Source of the DNA: Ceratotherium simum simum
Taxonomy: Eukaryota; Chordata; Mammalia; Perissodactyla; Rhinocerotidae
NCBI RefSeq assembly: GCF_000283155.1
Contig: NW_004454195.1
Coordinates: 4,991,599 to 5,055,598, forward strand
Direction: 5' to 3'
DNA length: 64,000 nucleotides
Of the stretch, positions 50,001 to 61,945 are shown piece after piece. The stretch's first letter is position 1. Every line of letters begins with the position of its first letter. The notes under the pieces are model-generated. The model saw nothing but the letters and a program-made list of their open reading frames with translations. It made no database searches and was not told the origin of the DNA. A program made the translations under genes and the position numbers.

Positions 50001-50504
50001 CTTTAAAAAAATAAGAGAAAACATTAATCATTTTAACAAATTGGGGAACGGTTTCCCTAAGATCAACACTCACAAGTGCAAGCAAATAAACATCGCTGAA
50101 AACAGATCATCTGGGCTCTTAAAGTGAATGTCAATGGGCAGTACTCTATGATGACATTTGGGAATTTAATATTCCTTTCGTAGGATTCCTCATATGAGTT
50201 ATTTCCTCATGCTCATTGTCTCTCTTAGGTGACAATACAGAGATAAGCTCATGTAATCCCTAAAAGAGTACAAAGATTTTCAATACTTCAAAATAAACAC
50301 CATTCCTCTCTTGCCTCAAAGAAGTTTTATATTCTGCCTTGTTACATCAGCAGGAAAAATAGCAATATTTTAGGCAAAGAGTTGAGGTCATACAGTCTTG
50401 TGTACTTGAATAAAGGTTCTAAATTTAGGGCAAGTCAACACTTTTTTTTTTAATACTGAAAGAGAAAAAAAAGCAATCTACAACTCACCTGTTTCTTTTT
50501 CAGC

Positions 50505-50590
50505 TAGTTAATGAACACATATTTTTTGAGTACCTACTAAGCAAAGGGCACAGTATGAGACAATGAAGCCATTCAGTCCACCACTGGTCA
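50505..50590 (-). repeat. L2 LINE 3' end
   Basis: Contains gttaatgaacacatattttt, tgagtacctactaagcaaag and cacagtatgagacaatgaag, a reverse-strand L2 terminus. Confidence 0.5.
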
Positions 50591-51764
50591 CCTGCTGACA
50601 TCTACCTTTAAGATGCAGAGTTTGAAAGAAGAGAAATAAAGGAAGAACAGGAAGAAGAATCTGTCTTGCAAAGTTAAAGAGAGCAAAGTTGAGTGAAACA
50701 AATTAGGAAACCCAGAGATTGTTTTAAAATTCCTCCAAGAATATAAGGGGGGTAGGAAAAACAGTGATAAAAGGAAAGCTGTGGTAACTTAACTATTTAT
50801 GCAAGCAATAAGAGAATTGACTAATTTAGCTCCTCTCCATGGCTGCAAGGCTGTGGGCTCACCAATGAGTGAGAGAGACAGTAAGAGAGAGAGGCAGACA
50901 GGGTGAGGGAGGGAGGGCAGAGTCTAACAGAGAAAAAAATGTCAAGGAAGGAACTGCTCTTTAATAACTTGCATGTGTCCAGTGATTTTTAGTTTTCAAA
51001 GTACCGCACTTGCACATCTGTTATCTCATTTCATCCTTAGAACAATATTTTTATCTTATGGAGTCAAAGAGCCAGCTAATTCCATATAGTCACCTCTTAG
51101 TTATTCAGGGGTCAGGCATGCATATGTATCAACCATGTCCTTTGTTACTCCATTTTCTTTCCACTGACTGTGAGCATCAGCATTTTTACCAAAGTGGAAG
51201 AAAAGAGTGATTAACTCAAATCAGTCACCTTCTTAGTAGCAGCTTAGTTGTTTTGACTGCAAAATTCAACTAGCCAAACAATATTACTCCTGGATATCCT
51301 TTATCTATGTTCTCTACCAGGAATTAATCTTGTTATATATAAATTACTAAATTGGAACTGAAGTTGAAGAATTTCTTATTTAGCAGAAAAATAACTGGTT
51401 AACACATTATCTGAAGATTCCCTTCACAAAACTGTTACATTTCTTGGCTGGGTATTTAGTCAGTAGGCTCTTCATATTCATACCGAACATCTACTGTGGA
51501 CAAGGCTGTGTGAGGCAGGGCAACACTTATCATTATGAACCCTATAGTAAATACGTCGGCCTTCTGCTCTAATTCTCTGCCTTTCAGGTTTTTCACACCT
51601 GAACATCAAGATTCCTAAACAGTGTAAGAAAACTAATTGTACAAAAACCTTTGTTTTCTAAAGGGGCAGGACCCTCAGCTTTAGCTAACTTTCAACATAT
51701 CTATTGTGGTAAAATACAACACCTTAACAAATAACACAATTTATGAAATGAAACTTCACTCTCA

Positions 51765-51910
51765 ATCTCTGTGCCTTGGTTTACACTCATCTGTAAAATG
51801 GAGATAGTGGTAATACCCAACTCTCAGGGCTACTGGGCTATTGTGAAAATAAAATAAGATAATCCAGTATGTGCTTATATGTAAACACTCAATATAGAAA
51901 TTATCTAATT
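51765..51910 (+). repeat. MIR fragment
   Basis: Contains ctgtgccttggtttacactc, atctgtaaaatggagatagt and gtaaacactcaatatagaaa in plus-strand MIR order. Confidence 0.75.
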
Positions 51911-52594
51911 ATTCTTCTTCCTTGGACAGTATTTAAAGTTCATGGTAACACATTTTCACACAGATTAATGGGAACCTATCAATAAACAGAGCAGCTTTTC
52001 AACAAGCTGGTTCCCTTAACTAGTAAGTGACGGAGAGATAACTTGTGCTGATTTACATAAAATAAATTTGAAAGGGGCTCCCAGCAAACATGACCCCGGG
52101 CCAGAAAGGGTAGTGCAGTTTCTCTTGCAAACACTCAGGGTGGCCTCCTACTATAAACAGGATACTGCACTAGATGAAACCTTGACAATTTACAAATTAA
52201 AACGTTAATAGCAAACAAGTAGGATAAATTTGGTGGTTTTTTCCCTTTGGCTCTCAAAATAAGACTTCCCACTAGTAATTACCTTCATCTTCATCCTATA
52301 GACTTTGCAACCTTTAATGGTAGGCACCAGAACACAAAATAAAAATAACCTTGCCTCTTAATTAAAGTCTCTATTTCTCCTACTGAAAGAATCATGACTT
52401 AACATAAATTAATGTCCCCCAAAGAGACTAAGTACATATTTTTAGTTTTGTTTTTCCTTCTGTCCCTCTTCTTACTCAGCACTGTTGGTTAAGGATAACC
52501 TTTGGTCTCTTTACCTTTCAAAATTCTTCTCTTATTTTTAAGGTTCAGCTTATAGTTAACAGGTTCTCTGGTGCAAGAGATTACTTCTTCCTCC

Positions 52595-52760
52595 ATGATT
52601 CCTCAGCAATCTGTTCCTGGCCTTATCCAAGTGTCTCTTGGTTCTACCTTGCAATATGATAATGAATCTCCAAGATGGAAGCTCTACAACAGCAGGGATT
52701 ATGTTTTCCTCCTCTCCCTGAATCTCTACAATGGCTAGTACTGTGTTAAGTATGCCACCA
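52595..52760 (+). repeat. L2 LINE 3' fragment
   Basis: Contains ctctacaacagcagggatta, tgaatctctacaatggctag and tactgtgttaagtatgccac, L2 3' order. Confidence 0.5.
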
Positions 52761-53259
52761 AACATACAAATATAGATACGGGTTAAAACCACATCAAGAT
52801 ACACTGAAAGAGATTGAAAATACAACTGCTACTTGATAGGAAGACAAATTTTCAATTAATAACAGTTCAGTTTGGCTAAAGCAGGCAAACAAGCACATAT
52901 TCAAGCAAGTAAACAAGTATACAATCAGCCTGCCTTAATTTTTGGAACAAGTGAAAAATTATATGTTAATATATAAGTAAATATATACATAAGTAAAAAT
53001 CAAACACTTTACAGGTAGCCCCACCATGGGTTATATTTCTAAGTCTGTTGGAGCTTTAGATTGGAATCATGATGTATTTTTTTATAGAAGTAATTTATAA
53101 ACAATGTGCAGGGTCCAGGTTAACCAAAAGAAAAAGGAGCACTTAGTTCAAAATGTGGCTAATAGAAAAATAGCAGGCACAAGCAACCCTGTGCTCTGAG
53201 TGGGGTGAGAGAGCCTGAGGAGATAAGCAAGAAGGCTAGCAAGCATGTGTGCACACAAG

Positions 53260-53282
53260 GGTGTGTGTGTGTGTGCGTGCGT
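53260..53282 (+). repeat. GT dinucleotide run
   Basis: Eight gt units followed by gcgtgcg. Confidence 0.8.
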
Positions 53283-53939
53283 TTTGTTGGGAAGATCTGG
53301 TAGCAAGTAGCATGGAGATAGTATCTATTTTAATATATGTTCACTTATAATTTAAGGATTGATGTATTAAAAAGCTGCTTAAAATACAGATGGTGACTAT
53401 TTTATAGGCCGGCAGAAGAGAACGGCTAACCAGATCAACAAAACAGTATTTCTAGCTGGTGCTTTTACACAGAGCACTCCTATTACAAATTGATACTCAC
53501 TTCAATGTTGGGTAAATTTTTTATGAACTTAAAAAGCAAAAAAAAAATAATGAATTGAATGAAAACAGGCAAAATTTTGAAAAGCAATCCTATGTATAGG
53601 TACATTTTAAAAATAATTGCTGTTTCATTTTTATTGCCCTGAAGTCATCAAATTAACCATCATATTCTACCTGAGTTTGAATATATATACTACTAGTTTA
53701 ACAAAGTAATTCAATGTGTGAGAGTGGGTAAAATATATTAATTCTTGTGTTCAGACGTATTGGCATTCACATTGATAGTTATCAGTCAGAAAGTCCTCTC
53801 AGATTATAGCTTTGTTAGGAAGTATATGCACATTTAAAATGCTAAACTTTACATTGCTTTGCTGTTTTCAAGTTATCTAAGATATATGATAAAGCAAGAA
53901 AACACTTCAAAAAAAGAGAAACTATATCATTACCTTTAA

Positions 53940-54305
53940 ACATTTAAAAAATACTTTGAGAAAAATTCACATACCATACAATTCACTCATAAAAAGTATG
54001 CAATTAAATGTTTTTTTAGTATATTCACAGGGTTGTGCAACCATTACCACAATATTAATTTTAGAGTATCTTTATAACTCCTAACACAGACCCTATGCCC
54101 ACTAGCAGTCTCTTCATATTTTCCCCCATTCCACAACCCTCTTCCTCCAGCCTTAAACAACCACTAGTCTACTTTCTAGCTCGATAAATCTGCAGATTCT
54201 GGACATTTCATATAAATAGAATCACACAATATGTGGTCTTCTGTGACTGGCTTCTTTCACTTATAATGTTTTCAAGGGTCATCCACGTTAAAGCATGTAG
54301 GCAAT
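53940..54305 (-). mobile_element. Old L1 3' region, antisense
   Basis: Contains tagtatattcacagggttgt, gtgcaaccattaccacaata and ggcttctttcacttataatg, the familiar antisense of an old L1 3' end. The same blocks recur in the copy at 54605. Confidence 0.65.
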
Positions 54306-54604
54306 TTTTTCAATTAAATAAAACAGCAATTTAGAATTTATTAAATACATCATTTCATGCAAATCTATTTCAAATGTTCTGAATATTATTAGCTTGATTA
54401 AGGTAGTGAGGCAGTTTCACCCATATGTATGGACAACACAAATAATCTAATAGCATAAATTTGATAGAGATTAGCTGTTACATACAGGATCTTATTAGGA
54501 AAAATTATAATAGATACAAAAGATAGGGGGAACAGTTATTTATAAATTCCTTTAAAAAACTGGTCACCTTAAAAAGAGAATTGGGGGGACTATAAATGAT
54601 GATA

Positions 54605-55465
54605 CACTTTTTTTGGTTCCTATTGTTTTTTTATTTTATTGTGGTAAAACATACATATCATAAAAATTCCCATTTTGAATATTTTTGAGTGTACAATTCA
54701 GTGACATTAAGTACATTTACAATGTTGTGCAACTATCACCACTGTCCATCTCCAGAACTTTTTCATCATCCCAAACTGAAACTCTGTCCATTAAACAATA
54801 ACTCCCTATGACTCGGTCCCCCCAGCTACTGGTAATCACTATTTTACTTTCTGTCTCTATTAATGTTACTATTCTAGGTACCTTATGTAAGTGAAATCAT
54901 ATGAAGGGGTTCAGAATGAGCCTCCCCAAATGTGCCACTTTGGCACGTGGATTACTTTGAGCTGAAGTCAATCAAGACCTAGCAGACTCAAGAAAAACTT
55001 CTACCTCTCCCTTTACTTAAAAGAATTTAGATAGGGGGCCTGGGTCAGAGAAAGAGCTATTACCAGAGATAACTTTTATTTGAATGACCTATCTGTATGG
55101 CACAGCAAACATCTAATTACCAAATATCTACCATTCTTATTGTCCTGTGAATTACCCTACTCTCCTCTGACACCCCAGGCCCCTATCCAATTCCTTAGTT
55201 CAGGATGGCATATAAGTCTCAACTGCCCAACTCGCCCTTGGGTCTCATATTCTTATGGGGCTCCCATACGTAAGTAATTCAATTTGTTTTTCTCCTGTTA
55301 ATCTGTTTTATGTCAATTTGATTATTAGATCAGCCAAAGAACCTAGAGAGTAGAAGAAAAATTCTTCCACCCCTACACATACAATATTTTTCCTTTTGTG
55401 TCTGGCTTATTTCACTTAGCATAATGTTTTCAAGGTTCGTCCCTGTTGTAGTGATATTACGTTTT
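54605..55465 (-). mobile_element. Old L1 3' region, antisense, split by an LTR
   Basis: The left part (to 54901) has ttgtggtaaaacatacatat, gtgcaactatcaccactgtc and ctaggtaccttatgtaagtg. The right part (from 55378) resumes with catacaatatttttcctttt and ggcttatttcacttagcata. The two parts are continuous apart from the ERV1-type LTR between them. Confidence 0.8.
54902..55377 (+). mobile_element. ERV1-type solo LTR (476 bp) with 4-bp duplication
   Basis: Begins tgaaggggttcagaatgag and ends ttcttccacccctaca (TG...CA). It has a TATAA-like box (gcatataagtctc) and a 3' part with tttttctcctgttaatctgt. Exact duplication cata at 54898-54901 and 55378-55381, the length expected for gammaretrovirus-like insertions. 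Only the LTR remains; no internal gene. Confidence 0.88.
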
Positions 55466-55479
55466 TTTCAATATCTCTT

Positions 55480-55690
55480 CTTCCAGGTAGTTGGTAGCTC
55501 TACTCTCAATGCCAGAGCACACTCTACAGACTTCTATTAGCACTGATTTCCCTGTCCTGCATTTTTACCAGATATGCTCATATCCCAAGGGTATATCTTG
55601 TTTATCTCTATCTCCACATTGCCTTGCTCAATGCCTGGACCTGAAATACTTAAATAATAGTTGAACAAATGAACGACTGAATGACCCAAT
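55480..55690 (+). repeat. L2 LINE 3' end
   Basis: Contains gtatatcttgtttatctcta, cattgccttgctcaatgcct and atagttgaacaaatgaacga, L2 3' order. Confidence 0.6.
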
Positions 55691-56811
55691 CAATCAACAT
55701 GTTATTTTGGAGTACGTCTTACGAAGACTTCTAGCTAAAGGTCAAAACAGCAATGCCTGTGTTCTAGCAGTTCCTATTTCTGGAGTCACTTTCAACACTC
55801 TCAAAGTCATATAAGTCAGGATAAAATAAGACGAGCATCATATTCCATCCATTACTTCATTAATGACATTGTAACAGACACCAGGTGCATTACGAGCACT
55901 TACATATACTCTCACCAATTTAAAAATAAATTATCATTAATAGCACCGGAAAGTGAATGAGGGAGAATAAAAAGAGAACATTTCCAATCCTTATGTCCCA
56001 AATGGAAAGGATTAGGTATTTTGAACAGATTGTAATTTACATTCGATCTATAACTTAATTATAACAGGAAATTCACTTCTAAACGGCAAAGAGTTAACGT
56101 TTTCAGTATTTGTGTTAAAATAAGTTGAGACAAAATGTCCGTTCTAATTAGCTTTCACAGAAATGTTAAAAGGACTTCAATGCTCCTTTACCATTACTTC
56201 ATCTTAGTGTCAGAGTGAATAATCAGACTTTGCATTACAAAGATAAAAATATACATCTTAATACTAATGTCAAAATGCTTAGAGTTGTAATTATACATAC
56301 ATTTATTTTCAACAGATATTATCAGTGTTTGGTTTTATTTTCAAATTATTATTCTGCTCTGCTAACGTCAAGAAATCAAAAGCGAGTTCTTGTACCCTGA
56401 TTGTGGTGACGGTTGCACGAATCCATACATATGTTAAAATTCATGAAACTGAACACACATGAAAAACTCAATTTTACTGTATTAATTTTAAAATAAAATA
56501 AAGAGGAAAACTGACTGTAAAATCTGTTGTGACTCAAACACTATATAATATGAACAGGCATTTGTTAAAAAACTGATGTATAATATACATATAATTGCCT
56601 TTTCTTCCATTTTGAAAAAAAAAAGACTGAGTCTACTAAACACTAAAAGAACAAATCATAGCTGATCAATTTAATGGGGAAAATGCAGCCCAGTTAGATT
56701 GAGCATTCAACTCAGACAATTGTATTGGCTTCTCTTAAACATGATATAAATAATTAAAGAATCCAATGGGAAGGCAGATGCTAAAGATTTATTTTAAAAT
56801 ATTTAAATCCC

Positions 56812-57011
56812 TTGGGCCGGCCCTGTGGCTTAGCGGTTAAGTGCGTGCGCTCCACTGCTGGCGGCCCGGGTTCAGATCCCGGGTGCGCGCCGAGGCACCG
56901 CTCCTCCAGCCATGCTGAGGCCGTGTCCCACATGCAGCAGCTAGAGGGATGTGCAGCTATGACAGGCAACTATGTACTGGGGCTTTGGGGGAAAAATAAA
57001 TAAATAAAATC
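56812..57011 (+). mobile_element. ERE SINE, short form
   Basis: Head gggccggccctgtggcttag, B-box-like ggttcagatcccggg, then catgcagcagctagaggga and actggggctttgggggaaaa. It lacks the gttagctca tail units. Exact 19-bp duplication tttaaaatatttaaatccc (56793-56811 and 57012-57030). Confidence 0.95.
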
Positions 57012-57375
57012 TTTAAAATATTTAAATCCCACTTATAAATGGTCTGATTATCCAAAATGAGGCTAACGTTAGATAACTTTTGTTTCATGTGTTAGGCGGT
57101 ATACAGTAGAAAGAATGTTCTAGTGATTTAACTGCTCTAGTTAGAGTTGTTTGATATGTAAAATGATATGGCTAAGCAAGCATTAAACAACAAACTATGT
57201 TTCTGGGATGGGGAAGCAAAAAAGACAATAACCTCCTCTGAATTTTATAAACATGTAAACACATAACTGCCTCCTTTGATGATTAAGCACTGACTTGTGT
57301 TAGGCACTCTGCTGAGCAGTTTATGTTTATCTCATCTGATCTCTCACTCTATGATGTAGGTATTTTTATTATTTC

Positions 57376-58765
57376 TGTAGTAGATTGTATCACTGTTTGC
57401 CAAATATTCTGGTTTCCTTCTCTGTGGGAGTGTTATAATCTCTGCCTAGTTAAACTCAAGAGCAGCTGTGTGACTTGCAATGGCCAATGAAATGTGGGCA
57501 GAAATGACAGGCGCTATTTCTGGGCAGAAGGTTTAAAGCCAGTGGTTCTCTTCCCTTTTCTTTGTGTCTTCTTTGATTTCTTTCAACAACGTTTTATAGT
57601 TTTCAGTGTAGAGGTCTTTCACCTCTTTGGTTAAGTTTATTCCTAGGTATTTCATTCTTTTTGTTGTGATTGTAAACGGGATTGTATTCTTAATTTCTTT
57701 ATGCTACTTCGTTGCTAGTGCATAGAAACACAACTGATTTTTCTATGTTGATTTGTATCCTGTAACTTTATTGTAGTCATTTACTGTAGTCAAAAAACTA
57801 ACAGTATTTTGGTGGATTCTTTAGGGTTTTCTATATATAAAATCATGTTATCTGCAAATAATGATGATTTTTACTTCTACCTTTCCAATTTGGATCCCTT
57901 TTATTTCTTTTTCTTGCCTGATTGCTCTGGTTAGGACTTCCAATAGTACATTAAACAAGAGTTGCAAAAGCGGGCATCCTTGTCTGGTTCTTGTTCTTAA
58001 ATGGATAAGTTTCAGTTTTTCACTGTTGAGCATGATATTAGATGTGGATTTGTCATATATGGCCTTTATTATGTTGAGGTAATTTCCTTCTATGCCCATT
58101 TTATTCATAGTTTTTATCAGAAATGGACGCTGTATCTTGTCAAATGCTTTCTCTCCATCTATTGAGATGATCATCTGATTTGTATTCCTCATTTTGTTAA
58201 TGTGGTGTATCACGTTGATTGATTTGTGGATGTTGAACCATTCCTGCATCCCTGGTATAAATCCCACTTGATCATGGTGTATGATCTTTTTAATGTATTG
58301 TTGTATTCGATTTGCTAGTATTTTGTTGAGGATTTTTACATCGATATTCATCAGTGATATTGGCCTGTAATTTTCTTTTTTTGTGTTGTCCTTGTCTGGC
58401 TTTGGTATCAGGATAATGTGGCCTCATAGAATGAGTTAGGAAGCTTCCCCTCCTCTTTAATTTTTTGGAAGAGTTTGAGAGGGATAGGTATTAAGTCTTC
58501 TTTGAACGCTTGGTAGAATTCACCAGGGAAGCCGTCTGGTCCTGGATTTTTGTTTTTTAAGAAAAGCCAGTGCTTCTCTACATCTCTCTTTTTCCCCCCT
58601 CTTCCACAGTCTAAGTTCTGAAGCGGAGACAACTTGAACAGAGCTTTGGTAAACCCATGACGGATATGTAGCATGAGCAAGAAATACATTTTTTTTTGTT
58701 ATAAGCCATTGAGATTTTTTAAATCATCTGTTATACAGCATAACCTAATGCATCCTACTGACACA
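57376..58765 (+). mobile_element. ERVL/MaLR-type LTR split by an L1 (middle layer)
   Basis: The left half, from tgtagtagattgtatcactg, has caatggccaatgaaatgtgg. The right half has gtagcatgagcaagaaatac and ataagccattgagatttttt, ending ctactgacaca. The flanks atttc (57371-57375) and atgtc (58766-58770) are a 5-bp duplication with one change. An L1 fragment at 57552-58562 interrupts it. Confidence 0.8.
57552..58562 (-). mobile_element. L1 ORF2 fragment lacking both ends (inner layer)
   Basis: Minus-strand frames give [29 protein letters not shown] and [15 protein letters not shown], the L1 reverse transcriptase region. It stops in the ORF2 stretch KEIKEDTKK without a 3' UTR or poly(A). A 17-bp duplication with one mismatch flanks it (aaagccagtggttctct at 57535-57551, aaagccagtgcttctct at 58563-58579). 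The 167-codon frame at 57848-58351 is its longest intact piece. Confidence 0.9.
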
Positions 58766-60175
58766 ATGTCATTTTATGGATGAAGAAAACTAACATTTGG
58801 AGATGTTCACAATAGCATGTCCACCATGAAGAGCAGTAAGTAGAATAACTAGATTTAGAACCTAAGCCTGTAAGACTGCAGAGTCCTTTTTCTTAACCGA
58901 TTTTCAACAAGTACTGGAATGGAAGTATCTATCAATTGCAAAGGTAGAAAATGGGAGGAAGAAATTAACTATTATGTGGGTAACAGAAGGTTTCACTCCA
59001 AACGGAGATCAGTTTTGAATGATAACAATTTTCCAGGCAAACAGCAACAGGTAACATAACATACTCCAACGTCTTGACATACAAGGCTGTATATTTTGTA
59101 AAATAATTTAGTGACCTGTCATATCAGTTCTGCTTTTTTTAGTCTAATAATATCAATTATATTTAAAAATACACTTAGGAAAATAAAAAGTACACTTGGG
59201 GACCACTTAATGATTCTCTACCTATTTACTCTTTTATCAAAGACACTAATTATAACATTCTTTGTTGAAATAATTTTAAAGACAGAATTGTTCACTTGAG
59301 GAGTTGGGCTTACAGATTTTATGAGGCTGAACCTGTTACATAATTTTAGAAAAAAGATGCATAAAGTAATTAGTATACATAAAATAATGAAAAAACACTG
59401 TTCTTATAAAAATGAACATTTTTCTCTATTATAAAAGTAATATACATTAATTTTTGAGATTTTGGAAAACAGAAAAACAGCATGAGAAAAACTAATTATG
59501 GTTAAAATAATCACTGTTAGAAAAATTCACTACTCTTGCTATTATCTCGAAACAATTAAATTATAAAATTACATCTGATACTATCTAGTAGGTTTAGAAA
59601 ACGTGAAATGATTTTCAAAGACCAAAATATTAAGCTAATAATATTTCTTGACAGTACATCATTTGGTTTGACCTCAATTTCTTCAAAAATCAAAGAAGAA
59701 AACCTTTCTTCTAAGCAGGGTCCAAATCACCCAGGCACTTATACTCAAGAGGCTCATAATGCTTCCACATTAGCATAACAGGAGAGAGAAATCTGAATAG
59801 GAAAACACAAATAAAGGGGAATCAGAGATAAGAATCAGTAAAACATCTTAGAATCATTCCTGAAGAAGATATTACCATTAGAGCAATGTTGTCCCTGGAG
59901 CTATGATGAGAGAGTGGAAACAATAAACAGACAGGAAAGAAATTTCTTTTTTCAAAAAGAATGTAAAATGAGAAGGGAAGTAAAAGAAGAAAAGAGGGAA
60001 GGGCAATTCTCTCCCCACTCACAAATTTACTGTAATGTAAGGGAATTCTTAAAAGTCCTTCAAGATCTTCAGTCTTAAAAATAGGAACCATAAGCAGTCA
60101 TTTAACTGGATTGATTATTAGAGGAACCAAGAAAGCCTCTAGCCTTCTTCAAATCACAATACTATTAGTGGTATA

Positions 60176-60215
60176 GTAGTAGCAGTAGCAATAATAATAA
60201 TAATAAAAATAATAA
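60176..60215 (+). repeat. AGT/AAT trinucleotide run
   Basis: Tag and agc units followed by several aat units at the edge of a MIR. Confidence 0.75.
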
Positions 60216-60975
60216 TAGCAGTTAGTATCCTTATGCGCTAGACACTGTGTTGAGTAATACTCATTATCTCACTGAAATTTCTGAACGAACCTAGGAAGTA
60301 GTAGTTTTACTCAATCTAAGACTTAGAGAAATAAATTACTTTGCCCAAGGCACAGTGGTGGAGCTGGAATGTAAACACAGTCACCCCGACTCTTGAAGGG
60401 TACCAGAATACGCCAGCCCCAAATATGCCTATTTGGCATACGGATTATTTTGAGCTAAAGGCCATTGAGAACCGGCAGATGCAGGAAAAGCTCTAAAAAC
60501 AGGGCCCCCATTTTCCTTTTGTAAAGGAAATTTCTATTTATAAAGGAGATTTCCATTTGTAAAGATGGAAATGTAGGAAAAAAAGGCATTAAGATGGAAA
60601 TGCTATACTAAGAAGAGGACTTGTACAACACATCAATTGTAAAGGCAAGCCTTAAATCTGCATAACAAACCTTACTAGGCAATCCTTGTTTACCACACTT
60701 TTTCTGGTCACCTTCCCAGAACTTGCCTCCCTCACCCTCAAGCCCCAAATCGCTTTTCCTTTGTTGTAGCATAAGATGGTATATAAACCCAAGTTCTAAA
60801 CATCCCTCTGGATTACTGATCGTTGGGTGCTTCCATATGTACATGTGCAATGCACATGTTTTTCTCTTGTTAATTTCTTTGGCCAGTCTTACTTACAGAA
60901 CCCCACCTGGAGAACCTAAGAGAGGTAGAGGAAAAGATTTTTCCTCCCCTACACACTACTCCATCAAATGTGTCT
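60185..60975 (-). repeat. MIR SINE split by an LTR
   Basis: The left part has tgcgctagacactgtgttga, actttgcccaaggcacagtg and tggagctggaatgtaaacac. The short right part, cactactccatc, completes the reverse MIR after the LTR. Confidence 0.75.
60394..60953 (+). mobile_element. ERV1-type solo LTR (560 bp), same family as 54902
   Basis: Begins tgaagggtaccagaatacg, ends ttttcctcccctaca, and shares with the 54902 copy ggattattttgagctaaagg, a tatataaaccc box and a tctcttgttaatttctttgg block. An internal stretch near 60520-60600 repeats an aaggaaatttc/aaagatggaaatg motif. Flanks ctct (60390-60393) and cact (60954-60957) match 3 of 4. No internal genes remain. Confidence 0.85.
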
Positions 60976-61728
60976 CACAAGAGCATCATTTCTGAGGACT
61001 GATCTGTGACCCTCCCTAAACCTAAAATCATTCCTGAGGAATAACACAAACCAATTCACACAAAGATGTTAACAATAAATCGTTTCTGGAAGTGGGGTTG
61101 AAAAGAAGCAGTGGAGAGCAGTCTCTCCAAAACAAGACACAAAAAAATATATCATAGACAACTTATATTTTGTTAGTAAGCAAAATTCTCCTTATGTTGG
61201 ATTTATTAGAAATGTGTGGATTTTTTTCAAACGTCTCAAAATGCATGAATTAAATGGCTCTCATTACATTACTTGAAATTAGGTGATAAATTAATAGGAT
61301 CTTTGCAGTCTTCTGCTACTGAACAATATGAACTGATAAACGGGTATATAATTTTTATAAGGCAACAAAGAGGGACATATTTCCTCTGTGTTCCACTTGA
61401 ATTGTTTTCACTTGGTAAAACTGGCTTCCCCTTTCAGTTCTTTAATTGGAACTGAAAAGAAAACATTTTCAGTTACTGTATGGTAGGCTAGCTTGTCTAA
61501 GAACACCTTGTCAGAATATTTTCTGAGATTCTAACCCGCTGCTTTTTAAAGCACTGTGGCTCCAAAGTTACAAGATCAGATAGCCTGTTTAGCACGTAAA
61601 GATACACCAGGAAAAACTTTCACTTGGTGAGCCAAATTTACTAAGACTTGAGCTATTTTTTAATGTTTTTTAAATTTTTTTAATCAAATGAAAGTTAAAA
61701 TTCTATGCAATTAAAGTACATTTCTTCA

Positions 61729-61945
61729 GGGCCGGCCCCGTGGCTTAGTGGTTAAGTGCGTGTGCTCTGCTGCTGGCGGCCCGGGTTCGGATCCCGGGCG
61801 CGCACCTACGCACCGCTTCTCCGGCCATGCTGAGGCCGCGTCCCACATACAGCAACTAGAAGGATGTGCAGCTATGACATACAACTATCTACTGGGGCTT
61901 TGGGGGAAAAATATAAATAAAATCTTTAAAAAATTAAAAAAAAAA
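61729..61945 (+). mobile_element. ERE SINE, short form, best preserved
   Basis: Head gggccggccccgtggcttag with A-box-like tggcttagtggtt and B-box-like ggttcggatcccggg. Then catacagcaactagaagga, actggggctttgggggaaaa and an A-rich tail. Exact 16-bp duplication aaagtacatttcttca (61713-61728 and 61946-61961). It is one of the youngest-looking elements in the window. Confidence 0.96.

Larger units (their letters stand above)
57285..58905 (-). repeat. MIR SINE split by an LTR (outer layer of a nest)
   Basis: The left part (to 57375) has gtgttaggcactctgctgag and atgatgtaggtatttttatt. The right part (from 58766) has cattttatggatgaagaaaa and ctagatttagaacctaagcc. The MIR reads across if the LTR is removed. 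Confidence 0.8.

Noticed and set aside
54902..60953. A provirus bounded by two LTRs
   Set aside because: Each LTR has its own short duplication and host repeat, and the interval holds L2, an ERE and the MIR/LTR/L1 nest instead of gag-pol-env.
61729..61810. tRNA gene suggested by A- and B-box-like sequences
   Set aside because: The boxes belong to the tRNA-derived ERE head; no full cloverleaf with acceptor stem is present.
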